From: Diploptera punctata
Lineage: Eukaryota > Arthropoda > Insecta > Blattodea > Blaberidae
DNA length: 64,000 nucleotides
Direction of reading: 5' to 3'
Assembly: GCA_030220185.1 (NCBI GenBank)
Contig: JASPKZ010005705.1
Coordinates: 1,537,501 to 1,601,500, forward strand
The position numbers and the translations under genes are program-made. Shown here in pieces: positions 55,891-64,000 of this stretch (position 1 is its first letter; the number at the start of each line of letters is the position of its first letter). The notes under the pieces were generated by a model, which was not told where the DNA came from, made no database searches, and saw only the letters and a list, made by a program, of their open reading frames with translations.

Positions 55891-56570
55891 AGGAAAAAAT
55901 CGCATGGAGTGACCGTTTTTACCCAGTATCTTGAGGAATTAAAAGTAGCTAGATAAATATGAGATACCACATATCACCTTTATACTGCTTAGATGATCGT
56001 TCACTACTGATTGATACATGTGGATGCAATGCAAGTAACAAGCTGATACGCAAATGGTCTTCTAAGACTGTTGCAGCAAGGATTTTTCTGGTTATTTGGT
56101 TGGTTACTTATTAGTAAATTGGAGTATTATTTAAGACGTCATGGTTTTTTATTGTTCAGAAATTTTTAATCTTTTATTTTAGTGAGTTGATTGGTTAGTT
56201 AGGTAGTCGGTCAGTCATTAAAGTCAAATACCGGTACATTAATTGCTCTAGCATAAAACGCGGACATATTTCTGGAACACACAATACGCCTACTCGTTCA
56301 ATACTCTTTACATGGCTGCAAGCTACGAATACAAATACGGTCGTGATTTTGTATGTAGGTCTGGTGCAAAGAAAGAATAGGAGCAACATAGATTCAGAAA
56401 CGCAGTAAAATTAAAATGCAATGTAAAAACGCCATGCTCTGCACAGATATAATTTTAACACACTCTACGTATTAATTCAACTTTATGTCCAATATTTCGT
56501 CATTAATAAGTATTATAATATATTTTGCTGATGCAAACTAAAAGGTGGCTTTGTTGTCTTCTCTTAATGT
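55891..56570. other. Unassigned sequence
   Basis: No feature supported. Confidence 0.45.
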
Positions 56571-56802
<232 letters not shown>

Positions 56803-57411
56803 GTGATGAATGTGATGCGGGTGATTTTTCAGAAACGTTGTCATAAATTCTTCGCATTTCCTTACAGTTGAGGAAAATAATAGAATACCTCAACTAGGAA
56901 ACTGAGTCCGGTAAAATACGTATGCTCTTGCAATTGTATCTATTTCCTTGGTAATATTGGTAACAAATGTTTTTATTGATAAAGGAATATTTCTGTAGAG
57001 ACGCAGATTTCCTCAATCAAGAGATGATATTTTCTTCCTCCACTTCTCTCGATGGAGGCAGTCCTCAGCTCTCAGATTTCTTGTCTTCATGAGGTTCATG
57101 ATTTACTCCGTCCATGTGGAATTTCATCTGCCTCTCTTTCTTAAGCTCTAAATTAGTGTTTATTTATATAATTTATTATCTTTTCTTACAGTGTGCCCTT
57201 ACTATCTCGATATCAGTTGTATTTCTTTTATTTATTGGACTTAATCTTTAGAAACGTTCATGTTTTTCCTCAATCGTCGTTGTTTTCCTCATTGTTGAAA
57301 TTCTTAGATAATTATTATAATCAATTTATGAAATCGTTGGTTTGTTTTTATGTTTCTGTTTAAATATCCAGGCTGCAGCTACAACCAATATGAAAGTACT
57401 AATTAACATAA
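56803..57411. other. Unassigned AT-rich sequence
   Basis: No feature supported. Confidence 0.45.
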
Positions 57412-57602
57412 TTAGAGAGAAAATGTTGCACCTGAGCAGGGATTTCAACTGAAGATCTCCAGCTTTACGCGCTAGCGCTCTACCATTGAACTACTTATAA
57501 ACACCTCCAGAATCACAAAATTCGCTCTCTTTTAATTCCTCAGCGCCTAAAGCTGGAAATCTTGGATTGAAATCCCTGCTCAGAAGTAAAATTTTCTCTC
57601 GG
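57412..57602. mobile_element. TIR element containing a tRNA-like head
   Basis: Inverted ends: AGAGAGAAAATGTTGCACCT (left) and its relative near 57580-57602. Both arms contain CTGAGCAGGGATTTCAA or its complement. Inside, the minus strand has TAGTTCAATGGTAGAGCGC (A-box-like) and a B-box-like AGTTGAAATCC, so one arm is also a tRNA-like sequence. Confidence 0.65.
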
Positions 57603-57728
57603 CTATTGTTGACCATAGTTTACAGATGACTTGTCGGTAAAAATTAATTTTCAAAGATGTTAACTATTATCATGGATTAATATTTAAATGTTAATGATTT
57701 TACCACTCCATAAGATTGAATAAGCATA

Positions 57729-58268
57729 CTAACTAACTCTAACTCACTGGCACTATCGAACCCGTAGGTTCATGGCCACCGCGGACATAAGCTCTCCATA
57801 CATCCCTATCCTGAGCCATTTTTTCAATCATTCCCTGCATTATCTACTTCCCTCAAATCATTGATAATGTTATTCTCCCACCTCATTCTTGGTATACCAA
57901 CTGGGCGTTCTCCCTCTGGTTTTCCCACAAGAAGCTGTCATGCACGATTTTCATCTCCCATTCATGCCACATGTCCTGCCCATCGCAGTTTACTAGACTT
58001 AACTGTTCTTATTACATCTGGCTTCCTATAAATACCATGTAGTTCACTGTTAAGTAGTCTTCTCCATTCACCCATCTGTTCATCACTCTTGGTCCAAACA
58101 TTTTCCAAAGAACTTATTCTCAATTACTCGTAATCTCCTTACCTCCCTTAAAGTAAGAGTCCATGTTTCGCATCCATATAATATAACTGGTAGAATAACA
58201 GTTTTATGCATTTTCAGTTTAACGTTTTTTGAAAGGAGTTGGGACGTCAAGAGTCTCTGTAATACGTA
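57729..58268 (-). pseudogene. Family A LINE 3' fragment, antisense
   Basis: The minus strand reads CYVLQRLLTSQLLSKNVKLK, LPVILYGCETWTLTLRE and onward to the family terminus. Frameshifted in the WAGHVARM region. Confidence 0.88.
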
Positions 58269-58534
58269 ACACAACTCTATAAAAAAATGTTGCCCTGGAT
58301 ATCTCAGCGAGTTTCTATGTTTTCAAGTGCACAGTTTACGAATATATTCATGAAAGTGCTGAATGTGATCAAGTTTTTATGATTTTTGCGTATCTTATAT
58401 CTTAAACAGTAAACGGCTTATTACTAATAAAATTTATGTTTCCAGTCATGATTTGATTTCTGCGCATTTTTTTCGCTTACATAAACATCACACCCCTCAC
58501 TCCGCATATCGGCCGTGATCACAGTTATTTGACA
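58269..58534. other. Unassigned spacer
   Basis: No feature supported. Confidence 0.4.
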
Positions 58535-59085
58535 AAATTAAAGTACTCACGACGTGCATCTGGATATGATAAAACAATTCGTCAAAGCGTTTGATAAGGA
58601 ATGAGAATGTTTCAAATACATTTGTAGAAAATTTCCTAAGCTCAGTATGTAAAAGTTGAAAGGCGGAATATTTTATGGTCCTCTAATTCGGCAATTAATG
58701 AAAGATGCAAATTTTATCGAAGTTATGACTGTTCTGGAAATTGAAGCTTGGAAGGCTTTTGTATTGGTAGTAGAAAATTTCCTAGGTAACTATAAAGCAC
58801 AAAATAATAAAGAAATTGTGCAAAACATGTTGACAAGTTTCAAGATTCTGGAAGCAAATATGAGTATAAAGTTACACTTTCTCCACAGTCACCTGGATAT
58901 ATTTCCGGATATTTTAGGAAATTATAGTGACGAACAGGGAGAGAGCTTTCACCAGGATCTAAAAGTAATGGAAGAAAGATACGGTAGATAGGACCGTCAC
59001 ATGATGGCAGATTACTGCTGGTCTTTAAAAAGAGATTGCCCCCTAAGAAATTATAGAAGAAAATCTTATAAAAGGCGTTTCACTG
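58535..59085 (+). pseudogene. C-terminal part of the uncharacterised arthropod protein family
   Basis: Read through two early stops: KQFVKAFDKE, ECFKYICRKFPKLSM, then an open 111-codon stretch with KGGIFYGPLIRQLMKDANF, AWKAFVLVVENFLGNYKAQN, NMSIKLHFLHSHLDIFPDIL, GNYSDEQGESFHQDLKVMEE and RYGR, a stop, then MMADYCWSLKRDCPL. The order IRQLMKD, FLGNxK, MSIKxHFLHSHLD, GExFHQD, MEERY, MMADYCW is characteristic of the same family as 19990-21165. Stops replace expected residues, so it is a pseudogene. Confidence 0.75.
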
Positions 59086-59345
59086 AAGTATAACATGGGT
59101 TTTCGATTTTTTTTTTCAATTTACGTCGGTGTATACTAATGTTTCAAAAACCAATTGAGATTATAAATACATCTGTTATAATTTTTTTCATGTTTTCCGA
59201 TTTTTGTAGTGTAAAATGAAAATAAAGATTAAAAAAACCAGAGCAAATCTTCCAAAATCATTGATAGTTTCATGAATTGTGAGCATAAATATATCCGAAA
59301 TTAATCTTATTTCAAGGGCAACAAAACCACTGTTGACCAGTGTAA
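59086..59345. other. Unassigned AT-rich spacer
   Basis: No feature supported. Confidence 0.4.
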
Positions 59346-59445
59346 TAGCACGCATTTCCAGAATTGAGCCTATGTTTAATTTATTTGTGCATATCATTCC
59401 TATTTGTGATTATTGTTCCCAGGTGTGTGAATTCAACTACTTTCG
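59346..59445 (-). pseudogene. Family A LINE internal fragment
   Basis: Reverse complement of the YLGTIITNRNEMHKEI and HRLNSGNA region only, about 100 bp, with neither end of the element. Confidence 0.7.
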
Positions 59446-59746
59446 AATTAACGATACAAATGTTTATTTTAGTTTATTTATTTGAGTTAACCCTTAAACT
59501 GGGAATGCATTTTGTAAGATATTTTGTAGCTGTTGTCTAATGTGCTGCATCTAACACTGAAGTCATTAGCAGTCTTGCTCTCCAATACTTTGAGTCTTAG
59601 GAAACTTCATGTTTGACAGCGATGCAGTTGTTCAGATGGGCTTTCGTCCATTTCTTCATCAGGATGTTACTATAAAAACATTAGGCGAAGGCAGAATATT
59701 GATGTCGTGAAGGTGTTTTGCCAGACAACCATGGTCTGTTGTCATT
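59446..59746. other. Spacer with a possible TTAA MITE end
   Basis: At 59486-59503 the sequence TTAACCCTTAAACTGGG resembles the MITE terminus at 994. No matching right end found. Confidence 0.4.
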
Positions 59747-60080
59747 CCATCCATAGTAATTCTACCCGACGGCAGGTCTTTCACTGCAATCATAGCATTC
59801 CCATGCTATGCTTTGAAGCTTTACTACGGAATTATAGGTGTGGTAGCTTCCCGTTGCTTTCCACATCGGTTAAGGATGGTGATGATAAAGATAAGGATGA
59901 TGATGATGATGGCCAGATGATTTTCGGGGACCTTGGGCCCTAAGCTTCCTAACATTTGTCTTACAGGTGAGGAAAAACACCGAAAAAACCTCACGCAGGA
60001 ATCTGTCCTGACCGGGAATCGAACCCTAGCCCGCAGCGTGACAAGGCAGCACGCTACCTCGAGACCACAACGGTGGACCC
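59747..60080 (-). mobile_element. tRNA-derived SINE, full length
   Basis: Minus-strand head with GTGGTCTCGAGGTAGCGTGC and B box GGGTTCGATTCCC, middle CCTCACCTGTAAGACAAATG, tail CTGCCGTCGGGTAGAATTAC, end with GGAT repeat. Flanked by GTTGTCATT at 59738-59746 and 60081-60089. Confidence 0.88.
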
Positions 60081-60879
60081 GTTGTCATTAAAAACGTGAT
60101 ACGTATGTTTTTCTTGGTAAGTCTGGCATGTCAATATTTTTATTGTTTCTTGCTACTGTTTAAAGACTATTGTCATTCATGATTTTGGATTTCAGCTTCA
60201 TGTGGAGTAAGGTGTTGGTTTAGATCTAGGCAATTGTTCAACACGAGATCCTTTTTTGGCGAGGAAATCAGCTGTTTTATTACCAGAAATTCCACAGTGG
60301 GAGGGTAGTCATTGAAAGACAACTTCTTTACCACAGTTTCGTAGTTCAGAAATAATGTAGCAATCTTTGCAATTAAAACATTTTGGGCAATGGATTGCCT
60401 GGTTAGCTGTTTTGTGATCACAGAGAAGAACTAATCTGTAAGGTATATTGGTTTAATTGATTTAATATTTTAAATAAAGCAGTGGAAAAGTGAATCAGTA
60501 GAAATTATTTAAATGTGCGTCAAATTATGCAACATTAGGCCTATGCAATAATAACTTACGGTTATAGATCATTGGTTTTCACTACTGTCCGACACTTTTA
60601 AATAAGCTTACATACCAAATTTAATTTCGCAATTTATGCATTAAAATACTTTATTTCCTTCGACCACGTTATGTAAGAATACCAAAAGTAAAATTGTATT
60701 TAATTTTATGTCCCTTATTGTATAATACGAAAATCAACCAAAACTCGCCATCATTATAAATTAATGTAAACTCCTGTTTTTTCATTAAATCAATAACTAG
60801 CTTTGATAATGATAGCTTCGCTATCGAAACGCGTTGATTATTTTAATAGTTTGGTTTGGTGAATTGGGTTTTATTGATA
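60081..60879. other. Spacer with a diverged TTAA-MITE-like segment
   Basis: 60425-60605 resembles the MITE at 36558 on the minus strand (TTAAAAGTGTCGGACAGTAG, AATCAATTAAACCAATAT). At about 60803-60834 a palindrome GATAGCTTCGCTATC is followed by GAAACGCG. The rest is unassigned. Confidence 0.45.
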
Positions 60880-61085
60880 GTAAGATATTGAATGTAAAAT
60901 TGGCACTTGGTAAGTCAGTCGTCCTCAACTAAATTATTAAACTTCATCAAGTAGTTACTAGTCAAAATGCAGAAGATGAAACATTGTTTTTGAAAGGCCT
61001 CCATATTGGAACTACCTGATGAAGTTTAACAATTTAGTTGAGGACGACTGATTTTCCAGGTACCAATTTTACATTCAATATCTTA
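60880..61085. repeat. Foldback element
   Basis: Arms 60880-60957 and 61009-61085 pair: GATATTGAATGTAAAAT with ATTTTACATTCAATATC, GTCGTCCTCAACTAAATT with AATTTAGTTGAGGACGAC, and AACTTCATCA with TGATGAAGTT. The loop carries GAAGATGAAACATTG and TTTTTGAAAGG. Confidence 0.88.
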
Positions 61086-61892
61086 TTACATAACCTCAAC
61101 GGTGCTTTAATATGAATCTTAAATGTGTTGATTTATTGATAGTGTAATATATATTTTATTAATATAAATTAATTCCACTGGTTCTCAGCCAGTTGAATCC
61201 AATTGATTCTACGAAATTAGGACATAAAATCCAGTGGAATATTATCCTCCCACCTACGTGTAGAGCACTGTAATAGCTTTTTCTCTGCGAGTTTCCTAAT
61301 ATCAGTTTTGAAATTATTTCTATTGTCACCATTTGAGCTACATAGACTTTCTCATTTCATTTCTCTTAAATTATTTCCATATCTGTAAAAGTAAATAAAA
61401 CATTAAGAAAAAAGGTTAAAAATTTATAGTAGTTATGCCTTCGTTTTTTTAACTAACAGTCTTGATATTCAGATGTTTATGGTTATGAAACAAAAAGAAA
61501 AAAATAAAGTGTCCGTGGTTTAGACTTTGTTCTTCAATCAACTTTTTAAGAATTCAAATTACTTTTAGTATATTTACGTCAAGGAATCTGTAATGTTTCA
61601 TTACTTTCATTCTTTACGTGTTTAGGTATGACGTACAAGTAAATTCTGATGCTATTTTATTTGTATGACTGTATACAGAACACGCATGTGAATATCTTAT
61701 CACGAGATGCTTACAAGATAACATCAGCTCACTGCATCCATATTATCATCTCTTATTATCAAGCTATCTCCATCATCCCTTAAATCCCTTCCAGTGGCTT
61801 GTAACTTACATGCTTTAAAGTTAATATTTGCCAACCAGGTCAATGCATACAATCTTTATACCACATTAGTTATTTTTTATGGTTTCAAACAC
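61086..61892. other. Unassigned AT-rich sequence
   Basis: No feature supported. Confidence 0.45.
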
Positions 61893-61913
61893 ATTATTAT
61901 TATTATTATCATC

Positions 61914-61947
<34 letters not shown>

Positions 61948-61952
61948 TTAGT
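61893..61952. repeat. TTA microsatellite
   Basis: Interrupted TTA run. Confidence 0.9.
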
Positions 61953-61954
61953 AC

Positions 61955-62425
61955 TACTTACTTACTTACTTAATTACTCACTGGCACTATCGAACCCGTA
62001 GGTTCATGGCCGCACGGACGTAAGCTATCCATACATCCCTATCCTGAGCTAATGCTTTCCAATCATTCCCTGTATAATCTACTTCCCTCAAATCATAGTT
62101 AATGTTATTCTCCCACCTCATTCTTGGTCTACCTTTGGCATTGGTTCCCTGAAGTAGTCCCCGCCCGGAGAACCGAATGGGGGACTATTTGACCTCCGGA
62201 AAATTTTACCTCAGTTGAACCCATGTCCGCATTTCTTGACGGTTGTATTTTTACGGTGAAAGATCGTCACTCTTTGGACCAAGGTACTTTTTTCGTCTGG
62301 CTTATCACCTTCGACCAGTTCGGCATGGGTAACCCTATCAGCAGCAATGCTACCGCCGGCATAGCTCTCAGGATCATTTAAGCACGCAAGCCACTCCACC
62401 ACGACAAGGCAAAGATACCATGGAG
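61955..62425 (-). mobile_element. Family A deletion derivative: leader joined to 3' end
   Basis: On the minus strand a non-coding leader (62425 to about 62136: CTTGCCTTGTCGTGGTGGAG, GATAGGGTTACCCATGCCG, CCATTCGGTTCTCCGGGCG) passes directly into the family A C-terminus (GGTAGACCAAGAATGAGG) and 3' end with a GTAA tail. From memory the leader resembles 5' regions of RTE-like elements in other animals. Inserted in TTA repeats, so the TSD cannot be defined. Confidence 0.72.
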
Positions 62426-62427
62426 GG

Positions 62428-62652
<225 letters not shown>

Positions 62653-62656
62653 GCTT

Positions 62657-62971
62657 TTTGTCCACCAGTGTGGTCTCGAGGTAACGTGCTGCTTTGTCAC
62701 GCAGCGGGCCCGGGTTCGATCCCCGGTCGGGGCAGTTTTTCTGTGTGAGCTTTTTATCGGGGTTTTTCCTCACCTGTAAGACTAATGTCAGGAAAATGTT
62801 AAGGCCCAAACGGTCCCCGAAATCATAAGGCCATCATCATCCTTCACCGGTGTGTAAAGCAACGGGGAGCTACCACACGTACAATTCTCTAGTAAAGCTG
62901 TAAGCATAGAATGAAAATGCTATGATTGCAGTGAAGGGCCTGCCCTCGGGCAGAATACTATGGACGGATGG
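62657..62971 (+). mobile_element. tRNA-derived SINE, full length
   Basis: Head GTGTGGTCTCGAGGTAACG, B box GGGTTCGATCCC, middle CCTCACCTGTAAGACTAATG, tail CTGCCCTCGGGCAGAATACT and a GGAC/GGAT end. Flanked by ATTATTGCTT at 62647-62656 and 62972-62981. Confidence 0.88.
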
Positions 62972-62981
62972 ATTATTGCTT

Positions 62982-63155
62982 CTTGTAGGAAAACCAGAGG
63001 AAAAACGCCCAGTTGGCAGACCAAGAATGGAATAACGTTAACCATGATTTGAGGGAAGTAGATTATAAAGAGAACATTAACTCAGGATAGGGATATATGG
63101 AGAGATTGTGTCCGCGCGGCCATGAACCTACGGGTTCGATAGTGCCAGTGAGTTA
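62982..63155 (+). pseudogene. Family A LINE 3' end
   Basis: Reads LLVGKPEEKRPVGRPRM-like sequence, then DLREVDY, and ends with GGTTCGATAGTGCCAGTGAG. Two small deletions. Confidence 0.82.
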
Positions 63156-63304
63156 GATACTTCATTATTATGTTGTTTAATGGCGAGACATGGGGATTCA
63201 CCCCATAATCGTCTGGAATTCTAGTACAATTTTGGAATATGTATTGTAGTTAAATATGTAAAATCTTGAACTATATTTACGAGTATATTTGATTGTGTAG
63301 TTCA
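63156..63304. other. Unassigned spacer
   Basis: No feature supported. Confidence 0.4.
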
Positions 63305-63430
63305 TCATCAGCATCAAGGATTAGACCTTAAGGTCTATTCCGAACTCATTTTAGAATTGATCTGTCTATCTTTACTGAGTCTTGTAACATTTCTTCGTCC
63401 TAGTGATCTGCAGTCTTTCACTTTTGAAAT
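63305..63430 (-). pseudogene. Family B-like LINE 3' end, antisense
   Basis: Minus strand: SLGRRNVTRLSKDRQIN, then GGAAT, hairpin AGACCTTAAGGTCT, AATCC and a GATGATGA tail. Confidence 0.7.
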
Positions 63431-63860
63431 ATGAAAGGCTATTAACCCGGCCAACGCATTTAGGGGCAAATGTTGTAACAATATGCAGTTAGGGAATATC
63501 CTGCTAATATATGCGGGACGAACACTAATAAATAAACTTAATAGTGGCAAAATCCTGTCAAGGACCCAGTCTCACGGGGTATAACGAGAGTCCTGCCCAG
63601 GGATACGGATGAAGATCTCAACAGATAACGCAACTATGCGGAAGAGACCCCTATTCTACAAGGGACTACCCGTAATATGAAGACCCATCTCCAGAGTAAC
63701 AAGGGTAAACTCATCAACGGTCAGCAAAGCGGAAGATATACCCTTCTGTGGGGGTTAATACAACAGACGGCTTGATATCGAGTCGTAGATAACAGCCCCA
63801 TCAGATATCTTACCCTGCGATACACAAATAACGTCTCCAGGGGACATAATATATACTTTT
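63431..63860 (+). mobile_element. Family B LINE 5'-leader-like module
   Basis: Shared ordered blocks with 41458-41935: CTATTAACCCGGCC, AGGACCCAGTCTC, GGGGTATAACGAGAGTCC, GTAACAAGGGTAAAC, AACGGTC, GCGGAAGA, CAGCCCCATCAG, CTTACCCTGCGA and CAGGGGACA. It runs to near the window end. Confidence 0.7.
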
Positions 63861-64000
63861 AAATTTCAGGATAGAAAATTGTGTCAGTTCTGGTAACTGT
63901 AGCCGTCTTGGTGAGTCCTAAGGCGTATGGCACGGAGGAACAATGCCGAGTGAGGGAGGGGATACAAAAAAAAATCTTAATAATAATAATAATCCATCCA
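63861..64000. other. Window end, unassigned
   Basis: Continues past the leader module; an A run and a TAA run are near the end. Whether LINE coding sequence follows cannot be seen. Confidence 0.4.

Overview
This window is eukaryotic nuclear DNA from a large, AT-rich, repeat-dense genome. It is almost certainly an insect, and most likely a cockroach or another polyneopteran. That placement is an inference from recollection of the LINE and SINE families seen here; no database was searched. There are no operons, ribosome binding sites or compact bacterial genes. No intact host gene is visible. The one candidate for host coding sequence is a possible terminal exon at 39253-39444.

Most recognisable sequence is decayed mobile elements. 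Several non-LTR (LINE) families, probably RTE-like, recur on both strands. I label them A to E. Family A has a C-terminus with a WAGHVARM motif and a tail that repeats GTAA. Family B has a GRPRKRW C-terminus, a short 3' terminal hairpin and a GAA/ATG-type tail. Families C, D and E are distinguished by their RT and C-terminal sequences. Many copies are 5'-truncated and flanked by 9-18 bp target-site duplications (TSDs) that can be read directly. Around them lie tRNA-derived SINEs, MITE-like and foldback elements, a solo LTR, mariner and Tc1/mariner-like remnants, microsatellites, and two decayed fragments of an uncharacterised arthropod protein family (19990-21165 minus strand; 58535-59085 plus strand).

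Layout. 0-10 kb: a long foldback hairpin, a TTAA MITE split by a LINE, and LINE fragments with an inverted pair of tRNA-like units in TA repeats. 10-18 kb: family A and B pieces, including a 51 bp insertion and an 810 bp deletion derivative. 19-25 kb: the uncharacterised family, then a family D LINE split by a solo LTR. 28-36 kb: a 2.7 kb family B element inserted in another LINE, SINEs and a three-level nest. 36-46 kb: MITEs with filled and empty sites, the candidate exon, a foldback split by a LINE derivative, and a mariner remnant hit twice at one site. 47.8-49.0 kb: a four-unit tandem array carrying tRNA-like sequences. 50.9-51.9 kb: a tandem dimer of a LINE 3' end with GATA tails. 52.6-55.2 kb: a GC-rich, non-coding array whose modules carry small hairpins with changing stems and preserved pairing. 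55-64 kb: more LINE, SINE, foldback and microsatellite sequence.

The least explained parts are the GC-rich hairpin array, the tRNA-like tandem array, and LINE derivatives that join a 5' leader directly to a 3' end.
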